Assembly: GCA_002483365.1 (NCBI GenBank)
Contig: DLHT01000017.1
Coordinates: 221,270-285,269 of the forward strand
DNA: 64,000 bases
From: Cellvibrio sp. UBA7661
GTDB taxonomy: Bacteria > Pseudomonadota > Gammaproteobacteria > Pseudomonadales > Cellvibrionaceae
Reading direction: 5' to 3'
In this document: positions 36,374 to 44,154 of the stretch, piece after piece
How the letters are laid out: every line of letters starts with the position of its first letter
How positions within the stretch are numbered: position 1 is the stretch's first letter
Made by a program: the position numbers and the translations under genes
Notes under the pieces: generated by a model
Database searches by the model: none
Seen by the model: only the letters and a program-made list of their open reading frames with translations
Told to the model about the DNA's origin: nothing

Positions 36374-37069
36374 TTAATTTTTACCGCAAGCGCGATTTGC
36401 TGGTACGGCTATGTCCATGAGTTTTGGATTGGGCAATTTCAGGTTGTTCATTAGCTCTACGTAAGCCGCGACATCTTTTACTTGCAAACGCGGGTTATAG
36501 TTTTTTTCTTCGCCAAGGGTACTGCGCGTCCAGCCTTTGTAATCGTGGCCGGGATAAACCCAGGTGGTTGCAGGCAAGGTTAATAATTTGCCAAAAATAC
36601 TGTCGTATTGATCGCGCGCATTACCGTTTTGGAAATCGGTGCGGCCGGTGCCGCGAATTAATAAAGTATCGCCAGTAAATAAATACTGCTCGTCGCCATC
36701 AATTAAATGATAAGTATAGGAGTCATCGGTGTGACCGGGGGTGTGAATCGCAGTGAGCGTTAATTCGCCTACCTGAATTTTTTCACCATCGCGCAATGCG
36801 TGGGAAACACAAGCGGAATTAGCTTCTTCGCCCAAAAGCGTGGTGCAGTCGGTTAAATCGCGCAGCGCACCGGCGGCGGTAATGTGGTCGGCGTGGGTGT
36901 GCGTATCCAGCGCATAGACCAGCGTTAAATCCAACTCTTGCAGCAATTGCAGGTATTTGGGCAGCTCGTCTTTTACCGTATCAATCAACGCCGCTTTGCG
37001 GGTTTTTTCGCAGGCGATGAGATAGGTGTAAGTGCTGGATTCGCGCTCAAAGAGTTGACGGAAAATCAT
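36374..37069 (-). CDS. Persulfide dioxygenase (ETHE1-like MBL-fold enzyme)
   Basis: A metallo-beta-lactamase fold protein of the ETHE1/Blh type that oxidises glutathione persulfide to sulfite with a mononuclear iron. The metal motif THTHADH is exact, followed by HTPGHTDDS, FTGDTLLIRGTGRTDFQ and YPGHDYKG. It is 231 residues, the usual size for a stand-alone enzyme. Its neighbours (exporter, rhodanese, ArsR-type regulator, sulfide:quinone reductase-like flavoprotein) match a sulfide-detoxification locus. Confidence 0.9.
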   Translation of the reverse strand: MIFRQLFERESSTYTYLIACEKTRKAALIDTVKDELPKYLQLLQELDLTLVYALDTHTHADHITAAGALRDLTDCTTLLGEEANSACVSHALRDGEKIQVGELTLTAIHTPGHTDDSYTYHLIDGDEQYLFTGDTLLIRGTGRTDFQNGNARDQYDSIFGKLLTLPATTWVYPGHDYKGWTRSTLGEEKNYNPRLQVKDVAAYVELMNNLKLPNPKLMDIAVPANRACGKN

Positions 37070-37085
37070 AAGTACCTCGCATTTT

Positions 37086-37199
37086 TTACCCCCTCCCGGC
37101 CTCCCCCTTGAAAAGGGGGAGGAGTTGACCTTCTCCCTCTATGAGGGGAGGAGCTTTTAATTCCCCCCCCCCTGCCAAGGGGGAGGTTAGGAGGGGGTA
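37086..37199. repeat. Cluster of CT/GA-rich palindromes
   Basis: Between the exporter and dioxygenase genes lie three successive stem-loops. The first is perfect: CCTCCCCCTT (37100-37109), loop GAA, AAGGGGGAGG (37113-37122). A second, imperfect one is near 37133-37151, and the third has a run of ten C around 37163-37172 pairing with GGGGGAGG at 37180-37187. The outermost parts overlap the 3' end of the exporter gene. They share sequence with the palindrome at 32034-32056. Confidence 0.6.
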
Positions 37200-38023
37200 A
37201 GTGCTGTTGAAAAAAACATTGCTCCTGCTGCGATTAACAAACCAATCGCAAATAATTTTTGTAACCACACGTTGGCAATTTTGTGGCTGACGGCTTGGCC
37301 GATCATCATGCCCACCAAACCGCCAGCAGCGACCAGCAATAACCAATCCCAGTGTTGGTTTTCACTCAGCGCCACATGGCTAATAAAACCCGAGCTGCTA
37401 ATCAGCGCGATAATAAACAGCGATGTGCTCACCGCCTGCGCCATGCTCACCGCGCTTAAGGCCAACAGCAGCGGCACAATTAAAAAACCGCCGCCTACAC
37501 CAAACAAACCCGATAACAGCCCAACCACTAAACCGCCAATTAATAAACCTGTTACGCAGCGCGGGCGCAGTTCAAATTGGCCGGTGGGATTCAAATTGCA
37601 TAAATGATCGGGGCTGGGTGTTGCAGCAAAATTACCGGCGCGCACTACACTCGCAGCCTGCGGATTGTTACGTGCGCTCATCCACATGCGCAGGGCGATA
37701 ATGGCGGCGAGCAGACTAAAACCACTGACTAACCATAGCTCATCCAGCTGCATACCCAACCATTTACCCAGTGGTGCGGTAAGCGCGCCGCTCAAGGCCA
37801 GAATCAAACCCGGCTTCCACAAGAGCGGCACTTGTTTGCGCGAGACACTATTGCGCAAGCTGGCGTAAATGGTGGTGGCGGCAACTGCACCCAAGGAGAT
37901 GCCTGTAGCATCTGCCATAGACATACCGCCGAGTAGTAATAACAACGGCACCGCAAACACCGAGCCGCCAGCGCCGGTCAGGCCAAGGATTAACCCAATA
38001 AATAAACCAATCAGCAGCAACAC
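37187..38023 (-). CDS. TauE/SafE family sulfite/anion exporter
   Basis: 278-residue inner-membrane protein with seven or eight hydrophobic segments and the two family repeats: GLTGAGGSVFAVPLLLLLGG at the N-terminus and GLFGVGGGFLIVPLLLAL in the second half. TauE/SafE proteins export sulfite or other sulfonated anions. In this locus it would remove sulfite made by the persulfide dioxygenase. The C-terminal codons run into the palindrome cluster. Confidence 0.88.
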   Translation of the reverse strand: MLLLIGLFIGLILGLTGAGGSVFAVPLLLLLGGMSMADATGISLGAVAATTIYASLRNSVSRKQVPLLWKPGLILALSGALTAPLGKWLGMQLDELWLVSGFSLLAAIIALRMWMSARNNPQAASVVRAGNFAATPSPDHLCNLNPTGQFELRPRCVTGLLIGGLVVGLLSGLFGVGGGFLIVPLLLALSAVSMAQAVSTSLFIIALISSSGFISHVALSENQHWDWLLLVAAGGLVGMMIGQAVSHKIANVWLQKLFAIGLLIAAGAMFFSTALTPS

Positions 38024-38077
38024 GTTTTATTCCTCAGGTGAGGTGATCAACAGCTCGCGCTATTTGTTCCAAGGTTG

Positions 38078-38608
38078 CTATTTATTCCAGGGTGCCTTGG
38101 CAATCAGCATACCCATGGGGCAAATGTCGGTGACACCGGCAAAAACCAGTCCTGCGCCCACAAAGGCGGATAAACCGTAAAACGCCGGGTTAAACCAGGT
38201 GCCTAATACCGCGCCGGTAATCACCAACAAACCGGCGACAATGCGCACCTGACGTTCCAGCGGAATTACTTTTTTGCCAGTGGCCGCAAGCGGAATGTTG
38301 GATTGTTTAACTGCGTTCATGCCGCCTTCAATGACTACTAGCTCGGCATTAACTTGGCCTTTAAGTTGATCGGCCGCCATTTCGGCGCGCTTGCCGCCTT
38401 GGCAGAGCAAATACACCGCACTGCCATTTTTGCCGCTCTTGGCGATTTCTTCCTGCAAGCGCGCAGGGGTTAATTCATGCAGCGGGATGTGCAAACAATC
38501 GGGCAGGCCAGCAGCTTTTACTTCGGCAGCGGTACGCACATCCAGAATGCACATGTCGGCACTCTTGTTGGCCATTAAATCAACGGGGTGGATACGTTTG
38601 TGGCTCAT
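38078..38608 (-). CDS. Rhodanese domain fused to DUF2892 membrane domain
   Basis: 176 residues: a rhodanese domain (about 1-105) with the active-site loop LLCQGGKRAEMAA, where the Cys carries persulfide sulfur, followed by a DUF2892 domain with two hydrophobic helices (about 120-165). This would place a sulfurtransferase on the cytoplasmic side of the inner membrane. It lies between the ArsR-type regulator and the exporter on the same strand, consistent with passing sulfane sulfur between the oxidoreductase and the dioxygenase. Confidence 0.88.
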   Translation of the reverse strand: MSHKRIHPVDLMANKSADMCILDVRTAAEVKAAGLPDCLHIPLHELTPARLQEEIAKSGKNGSAVYLLCQGGKRAEMAADQLKGQVNAELVVIEGGMNAVKQSNIPLAATGKKVIPLERQVRIVAGLLVITGAVLGTWFNPAFYGLSAFVGAGLVFAGVTDICPMGMLIAKAPWNK

Positions 38609-38661
38609 GGTGTTACCTCGTAAATTGAAATCAGGAAATGCTCTGGAAACTCAGGCCTGTC

Positions 38662-39018
38662 CTAGCTCGGTGGACAGTAAATGGATTGCAGTACGGCGAT
38701 AATTTTTTGCGCTTCATCGCCCTGCAATGTGTAGTAGACCGTCTGCGCTTCTTTGCGCGTGGCGACTAATCCGGCTTCGCGCAAGCTGGCCAAATGCTGC
38801 GACAGGGCAGATTGGCTCAGCGGTACCTTTTCATTTAATTCCCCTACGGACATCTCGCCGCCCATCAGGGTACAGAGAATCATCAAGCGGTTTTCGTTCG
38901 CCAATGCCTTGAGCAGTGCGGCGGCATCCTGTGCATGTTGTTGCATGTCATCCAGACCGGCGTCTTTAGGGGCGGCCATATTCATTTTGCAATCTACCTT
39001 TTGTGGGTTTGATTTCAT
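38662..39018 (-). CDS. ArsR/SmtB-family repressor, BigR/SqrR-like persulfide sensor
   Basis: 118-residue winged-helix protein: LANENRLMILCTLMGGEMSV, recognition helix region LSQSALSQHLASLREAGLV, and the wing RKEAQTVYYTL. Two cysteines stand where SqrR/BigR sensors hold their redox pair, one in MILCTL and one near the C-terminus in SIYCPPS. Known members repress sulfide-oxidation genes until persulfides form a tetrasulfide bridge. It is divergent from the flavoprotein gene and heads the minus-strand operon. Start uncertain among Met 1, 12 and 14. Confidence 0.85.
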   Translation of the reverse strand: MKSNPQKVDCKMNMAAPKDAGLDDMQQHAQDAAALLKALANENRLMILCTLMGGEMSVGELNEKVPLSQSALSQHLASLREAGLVATRKEAQTVYYTLQGDEAQKIIAVLQSIYCPPS

Positions 39019-39148
39019 TATATTAGATAAATATAAATTAGCAACTTCTAAATTAGTGATCTATTATGTAACTCAAGGGGCTCAGATTCCCGCAGTTGCC
39101 CCAAGGCCGTGAATATTGTCGCAATCTATTTTGCCAAAGAGGTGTGCT
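39019..39148. promoter_or_regulatory. Divergent promoter region of the sulfide cluster
   Basis: 130 bases between the ArsR-type gene (minus) and the flavoprotein gene (plus). Bases 39019-39067 are very AT-rich and contain imperfect inverted elements built on TTAGATAAATATAAATTAG, in the style of BigR/SqrR operators. A single repressor site here could control both directions. The exact operator cannot be fixed by eye. Confidence 0.5.
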
Positions 39149-40441
39149 ATGGCTCATGTCGTATTTGTTGGAGCAGGTTTGGGGGGAATGGCGGGTGCGT
39201 ATGAAATGCACGATGCCCTGGGTAAACATCACCAAGTCACCGTGGTCAATGAACGGGAAGACTTTCAGTTTGTCCCTTCAAACCCCTGGTTGGCGGTGGG
39301 TTGGCGCGAAGCGGAACAGATCAGCTTTCCGATTCGCCCTTATCTGGAAAAGAAAAACATCGCCTTTATCGCCCAGCGGGTGGATGAAATTAACCCAGTC
39401 GATAAATACCTCACCCTGAATGATGGTAAACGAGTGGATTACGACTATCTCGTTATCGCCACCGGCCCCAAGCTAGCCTTCGATGAAGTTCCCGGTGCTG
39501 GCCCTCATGGCGGTTTTACCCAGTCGGTTTGCACCTTGCCCCACGCCGAACATTCTTATGAAGACTATAAAAAGCTGGTTGATAACCCCGGCCCGGTGAT
39601 TATTGGTGCTATGCCCGGTGCCAGTTGCTTTGGTCCCGCCTATGAATACGCGTTTATTTTGGATACCGCCCTCAGCCGCGCGGGAGTGCGCCACCGCGTA
39701 CCCATCACCTTTGTGACCAGCGAGCCTTACATCGGCCATTTGGGCTTGGGCGGCGTGGGCGACTCCAAAGGCATGATGGAATCTGAACTGCGCAAACGTT
39801 CCATCAATTGGATTACCAACGCCAAAACCACACGCATCGAAGCAGGAAAAATGTTTGTCGATGAAGTGGATGCACAAGGGCAGGTGATCAAACAGCACGA
39901 ATTACCCTTTGTGCATTCGATGATGTTGCCCGCCTTTAAAGGTGTAGATGCAGTCGCGAAAGTGGAGGGTTTATGCAATCCGCGCGGATTTGTATTAATC
40001 GATAAACATCAGCGCAGCACCAAATACCCCAGCATTTTTTCGGCCGGTGTATGCGTTGCCATTCCGCCGGTTGAACAAACGCCGGTGCCGACCGGCGCAC
40101 CAAAAACCGGTTATATGATCGAATCCATGATGACCGCTCTGGTGCACAACATTGCGGCGGAATTAAAGGGTGAAGTTGCCGATTTTGAAGGTAGCTGGAG
40201 CGCATTTTGTCTTGCAGATATGGGTGATACCGGCGCAGCATTTATCGCCGTACCGCAAATGCCGCCGCGCAATATCATGTGGTACAAGCAGGGTAAGTGG
40301 GCGCATCTTGGAAAAATCGCATTTGAAAAATATTTCATCGCCAAAATGAAAACCGGTGTGTCTGAGCCGTTTTATGAGAAGTGGTTGTTGGATGCCATTG
40401 GTTTGCGCCGGCTCGATAAAAAAATGCATCACTTTCATTAG
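39149..40441 (+). CDS. Sulfide:quinone oxidoreductase-like FAD flavoprotein
   Basis: A 430-residue two-dinucleotide-binding-domain flavoprotein. The FAD site is VVFVGAGLGGMAGAYEM; VIATGPKLAFDEVPG and the C-terminal FSAGVCVAIPP and TGAPKTGYMIESMM follow the sulfide:quinone reductase pattern. Candidate redox cysteines lie in GASCFGPA and the region near GLCNPRG. I chose ATG 39149 with GAGGTG upstream; the frame opens at 39116. It would oxidise sulfide to persulfide and pass electrons to the quinone pool. A broader SQR-like role is possible. Confidence 0.85.
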   Translation: MAHVVFVGAGLGGMAGAYEMHDALGKHHQVTVVNEREDFQFVPSNPWLAVGWREAEQISFPIRPYLEKKNIAFIAQRVDEINPVDKYLTLNDGKRVDYDYLVIATGPKLAFDEVPGAGPHGGFTQSVCTLPHAEHSYEDYKKLVDNPGPVIIGAMPGASCFGPAYEYAFILDTALSRAGVRHRVPITFVTSEPYIGHLGLGGVGDSKGMMESELRKRSINWITNAKTTRIEAGKMFVDEVDAQGQVIKQHELPFVHSMMLPAFKGVDAVAKVEGLCNPRGFVLIDKHQRSTKYPSIFSAGVCVAIPPVEQTPVPTGAPKTGYMIESMMTALVHNIAAELKGEVADFEGSWSAFCLADMGDTGAAFIAVPQMPPRNIMWYKQGKWAHLGKIAFEKYFIAKMKTGVSEPFYEKWLLDAIGLRRLDKKMHHFH

Positions 40442-40453
40442 CTGTACACCGCG

Positions 40454-40482
40454 GCGCGACAGTTTGTCGCGCTGCTGTTTTA
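40454..40482 (+). terminator. Terminator after the flavoprotein gene
   Basis: The 8-bp stem GCGCGACA / TGTCGCGC with loop GTT is followed by TGCTGTTTTATT; it isolates the cyd operon from upstream reading. Confidence 0.65.
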
Positions 40483-40489
40483 TTTCAAA

Positions 40490-40503
40490 TTGATATATAT
40501 CAA
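40490..40503. promoter_or_regulatory. Perfect FNR/Anr box of the cyd operon
   Basis: TTGAT-ATAT-ATCAA matches the FNR/Anr consensus TTGAT-N4-ATCAA exactly and is fully palindromic. It lies 67 bases upstream of the cydP start. Such a site would induce cytochrome bd under low oxygen. Confidence 0.85.
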
Positions 40504-40570
40504 TTCGCGGACTTTTCTCTTGTAGCAATCTAGGCTTGATGGTGCTGTAGCAGCACGGAGATGGAGCCAA

Positions 40571-40801
40571 ATGTTGAAACGCTTACGAGAACAATTGCCG
40601 GAAGATTCGCTGTTTCGCAAACCGCTGGTATTTGAAATATCCCTGGTATTGGTTATCAAACTGGTACTCATTACGGTGTTATGGCATGTCGCCTTTAAAC
40701 CGCTAAAACCCGCTGTTACTCCTGATATTCACCTCAAAATGGGCTTACCTGCCTCCCAAATAGACTTGCCTGCCAACCCGCCAAAGGACGTCACACTATG
40801 A
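40571..40801 (+). CDS. cydP: Cytochrome bd small accessory subunit CydP
   Basis: A 76-residue protein with one membrane helix (FEISLVLVIKLVLITVLWHV, about residues 24-43) and a conserved C-terminal tail. It matches the CydP family that precedes cydA in several proteobacteria. It overlaps cydA by 4 bases (ATGA), so translation is coupled. CydP is thought to aid bd oxidase function or assembly; the fine role is not known. Confidence 0.8.
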   Translation: MLKRLREQLPEDSLFRKPLVFEISLVLVIKLVLITVLWHVAFKPLKPAVTPDIHLKMGLPASQIDLPANPPKDVTL

Positions 40802-42363
40802 ACGAACTTGCTGTGGATTTATCGCGCCTGCAATTTGCACTCACGGCGATGTACCACTTTATTTTTGTACCACTCACGTTGGGTTTGAGTTTTATTCTCG
40901 CGATTATGGAATCCGTGTATGTCATGACCGGAAAAACCATTTACAAGGATATGACCAAATTCTGGGGGAAGTTATTCGGTATTAATTTCGCATTGGGCGT
41001 TACCACCGGTTTAACCATGGAATTCCAGTTTGGTACCAACTGGTCTTATTACTCTCATTATGTTGGCGATATTTTTGGTGCGCCGCTCGCGATTGAAGGC
41101 CTGATGGCATTTTTCCTTGAATCCACTTTTGTGGGCTTATTTTTCTTTGGTTGGGATCGGTTGACCAAAGTGCAACATTTGGCGGTGACCTGGTTGGTAG
41201 CGCTCGGTAGTAATTTATCTGCGTTGTGGATTTTGATCGCCAATGGTTGGATGCAAAACCCGGTCGGTTCTGAATTTAATTACGAAACCATGCGCATGGA
41301 AGTCACCAATTTTGCCGAGGTAATTTTTAACCCGGTGGCACAAGTGAAATTTGTTCACACAGTATCGGCCGGTTATGTGACGGGTGCGATTTTTGTGTTG
41401 GCGATTTCTTCTTATTACTTACTTAAAAAACAAGATGTAGGGTTTGCCAAACGCTCCTTTGCAATCGCCTCGGCATTTGGTTTGGCATCGGTTATTTCTG
41501 TGATTATTCTCGGTGACGAAAGCGGTTATGAAGTGGGTGATGTGCAAAAAATGAAACTCGCTACTATTGAAGCTGAGTGGAAAACCCATCCCGCACCCGC
41601 TGCGTTTACCGTCGTAGGATTTCCTGATCAGGAAAAAGAAGAGACAACAAACGCAGTAAAAATTCCTTATGTGCTCGGGTTAATTGCAACGCGTTCCATT
41701 TCCGAACCCGTTTACGGCATTCAGGATTTACGTGAACATGCGCGTGAACGTATCGTCAACGGTATGCAGGCCTATGCGCTGCTCACCAAATTAAAAAGCG
41801 GGGAAGATACACCGGAAAATCGCGCTGCATTTGAACAAGTCAAAAATGATTTGGGTTACGGCCTGTTGCTCAAGCGCTACACCAATAAAGTAGTTGATGC
41901 GACGCCTGCGCAAATCGATCAGGCCGCGCGCGACACAGTACCCAAAGTCGCACCTATGTTCTGGGCATTTCGCATCATGGTTGCCTGTGGTTTTGCGATG
42001 CTGTTGATTTTTGCTTATGCCTTTTGGTTGAGCACCAAACACCAACAAGAAAAACCGCGCTGGTTTTTAAAGCTCGCGCTTTTCTCATTACCACTGCCTT
42101 GGATTGCCTGCGAGACCGGTTGGTTTGTCGCGGAATATGGCCGTCAACCCTGGGCAATTGCGGAAATTTTGCCAACGCGCTTGGCCGCGTCCTCGCTGAC
42201 AACAGATCAAGTATGGACATCGCTGATTGGCATTATTGTGTTCTACACAATTCTGTTGATTCTTGAAATGTATTTAATGATTCGTTTCTCCAGACAAGGG
42301 CCAAGCTCCTTGCACACCGGCCGTTATGATCTGGAAAACACTGCAAAAACCGAGGTGGCATAA
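40798..42363 (+). CDS. cydA: Cytochrome bd ubiquinol oxidase subunit I
   Basis: CydA carries hemes b558, b595 and d and the quinol site of the bd oxidase. Diagnostic parts are LSRLQFALTAMYHFIFVPLT with the haem-ligand His, MEFQFGTNWSYYSHYVGDIF, and ETGWFVAEYGRQPWAI with the GRQPW motif. At 521 residues it matches E. coli CydA and has the long Q-loop region (about residues 250-390), not the short CioA form. Followed directly by cydB. Confidence 0.95.
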   Translation: MNELAVDLSRLQFALTAMYHFIFVPLTLGLSFILAIMESVYVMTGKTIYKDMTKFWGKLFGINFALGVTTGLTMEFQFGTNWSYYSHYVGDIFGAPLAIEGLMAFFLESTFVGLFFFGWDRLTKVQHLAVTWLVALGSNLSALWILIANGWMQNPVGSEFNYETMRMEVTNFAEVIFNPVAQVKFVHTVSAGYVTGAIFVLAISSYYLLKKQDVGFAKRSFAIASAFGLASVISVIILGDESGYEVGDVQKMKLATIEAEWKTHPAPAAFTVVGFPDQEKEETTNAVKIPYVLGLIATRSISEPVYGIQDLREHARERIVNGMQAYALLTKLKSGEDTPENRAAFEQVKNDLGYGLLLKRYTNKVVDATPAQIDQAARDTVPKVAPMFWAFRIMVACGFAMLLIFAYAFWLSTKHQQEKPRWFLKLALFSLPLPWIACETGWFVAEYGRQPWAIAEILPTRLAASSLTTDQVWTSLIGIIVFYTILLILEMYLMIRFSRQGPSSLHTGRYDLENTAKTEVA

Positions 42364-43497
42364 ATGGATTACGAAACATTACGGGTGATTTGGTGGGTAC
42401 TCATCGGTGTGTTACTGATTGGTTTTGCAGTGACTGACGGGTTTGATTTGGGGGTAGGTGCGTTGCTGCGCATTATCGGCAAAACCGATGACGAACGGCG
42501 CGTGATGATCAACACCATTGGGCCTCACTGGGACGGTAATCAGGTGTGGTTTATTACGGCGGGCGGCGCGCTCTTTGCGGCTTGGCCGCTGATTTACGCC
42601 GCGTCATTTTCCGGATTTTATTTTGCGATGTTAATCGTGCTCGCCGCACTCTGGTTGCGCCCGGTTGGATTTGATTATCGCAGCAAGTTGGAAAATCCGC
42701 GCTGGCGCAATGCCTGGGACTGGGCATTGTTTGTCGGTGGATTAGTTCCCTCACTGTTATTCGGCGTCGCCTTTGGCAATTTATTTTTGGGTGTGCCTTT
42801 TTCTTACGACGAAATGTTACGGCCGAGTTATGACGGCGGCTTGTTTGGTTTGTTGCGCCCCTTTGCACTGCTCGCCGGATTGGTGAGTGTAAGCATGTTG
42901 CTGATGCACGGCGCAAGCTGGCTGCAATTAAAGACCGACGGTTTTATTCGTGCGCGTGCCCAGCGTGTGGGTGTGGTGTTGGGTGTGGCAACAGCGGTGT
43001 TGTTTGGTTTGGCAGGAATTTGGGTGGCGCAATTAAATGGCTATCAATTGCTGGGCAGTATCGACACCAACGGGCCTTCCAACCCGCTTAATAAATCTGT
43101 TGAGTTGGTCGCCGGTGGCTGGGTGAAAAATTACAGCCTCTATAGCTGGATGCTCGCTGCACCTGCGCTGGGTTTGTTGGGGGCGTTGGCGTGTGCCTGG
43201 TTCAGCGCAAAGGCAAGGGCAGGTTGGGCATTTGTGTCATCGAGTCTGGCGATTGCCGGTGTGATTCTCACAGCAGGATTTTCGATGTTCCCTTTCCTGA
43301 TGCCGAGCAATGTGCAAATTAATTCATCGCTAACGTTATGGGATGCAACCTCCAGCCACACTACATTGATGATCATGTTTGTCGTGGCGTGCATATTTGT
43401 CCCGCTGATTTTGGCTTACACCCTTTGGGGTTACTGGGTGATGCGTGGCCGCTTGAATGAAAAAGCCATTGTCGCTAACAGCCATCAACTGTATTGA
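42364..43497 (+). CDS. cydB: Cytochrome bd ubiquinol oxidase subunit II
   Basis: 377-residue polytopic partner of CydA. It starts MDYETLRVIWWVLIGVLLIG, then TDGFDLGVGALL and TIGPHWDGNQVWFITAGGALF, all typical. The ATG follows the cydA stop with no gap, which indicates strict co-translation. Confidence 0.95.
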   Translation: MDYETLRVIWWVLIGVLLIGFAVTDGFDLGVGALLRIIGKTDDERRVMINTIGPHWDGNQVWFITAGGALFAAWPLIYAASFSGFYFAMLIVLAALWLRPVGFDYRSKLENPRWRNAWDWALFVGGLVPSLLFGVAFGNLFLGVPFSYDEMLRPSYDGGLFGLLRPFALLAGLVSVSMLLMHGASWLQLKTDGFIRARAQRVGVVLGVATAVLFGLAGIWVAQLNGYQLLGSIDTNGPSNPLNKSVELVAGGWVKNYSLYSWMLAAPALGLLGALACAWFSAKARAGWAFVSSSLAIAGVILTAGFSMFPFLMPSNVQINSSLTLWDATSSHTTLMIMFVVACIFVPLILAYTLWGYWVMRGRLNEKAIVANSHQLY

Positions 43498-43541
43498 TCC
43501 CGATTATTTATTGATCCCGGCTATTTTTATTGAGGAGAACA

Positions 43542-43685
43542 ATGATGTGGTATTTCACCTGGATTCTCGGCGTATTGCTCGCTTGTTCGTTCGGCATCAT
43601 CAATGCCATGTGGTTGGAAAACACCATGAGTGATGCCCAAGCGGTCGATGATTCTGCCGCTAGTGACAACGCTGCTAATGAGTAA
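43542..43685 (+). CDS. cydX: Cytochrome bd small subunit CydX
   Basis: A 47-residue protein, MMWYFTWILGVLLACSFGII and onward, with the CydX hallmarks: the WYF-W start, one membrane helix, and a Glu (NAMWLEN) after it, then an acidic tail. CydX stabilises the heme site of the bd oxidase. GAGGAG lies eight bases upstream of the double ATG. Its last codons overlap the start of ybgE. Confidence 0.92.
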   Translation: MMWYFTWILGVLLACSFGIINAMWLENTMSDAQAVDDSAASDNAANE

Positions 43686-44013
43686 ACCTGCGATGGGCAA
43701 TTCTCCTTCAGCGCAAAAAAACAAACCGGCAACCGAGCCGGTGGAAAAGCCCGCGCCTCTGGATGGAGGGCGGGTGTTGGTATTTTGCCTCTCGCTAATG
43801 GTGATGGTACTCATCACCGCTTGGCCGCATTTTTTGGGCAGCACGCCCGACACCATGGATCACAACGCTGCAATGGTGCTCATGTTCGGCATGAGCTGCG
43901 GTTTTGTGTACGGCATAGGCTTTACTCCTAAACTGCGCATATGGCGTTGGCTGTTTTCCGGTTGGAGTGCGGTTGTCTTTATGTGCGCCGGTGTGGCGAT
44001 GGTAGTGACCTAG
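43678..44013 (+). CDS. ybgE: Cyd operon protein YbgE
   Basis: 111 residues with three hydrophobic segments (VLVFCLSLMVMVLITAWPHF; MVLMFGMSCGFVYGIGF; the final WLFSGWSAVVFMCAGVAMVV). It fits the YbgE family found after cydX. ATG 43678 overlaps the cydX stop (ATGAGTAA) and is preferred over the longer frame from 43630, which would run through cydX. Function in the operon is not defined. Confidence 0.85.
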   Translation: MSKPAMGNSPSAQKNKPATEPVEKPAPLDGGRVLVFCLSLMVMVLITAWPHFLGSTPDTMDHNAAMVLMFGMSCGFVYGIGFTPKLRIWRWLFSGWSAVVFMCAGVAMVVT

Positions 44014-44154
44014 TGTTCCACACGCGTGTTTCTGAGTGGCCAGGGGCTGGGCAATCAGTCAGTGACAAATTTGAGGGTAATAAAGGGTAAACCACTGATC
44101 TGTAAATTGAATTGGCGCGTAAAGCGTTTTTCAATTCATACAAAGGTGGCTGTA

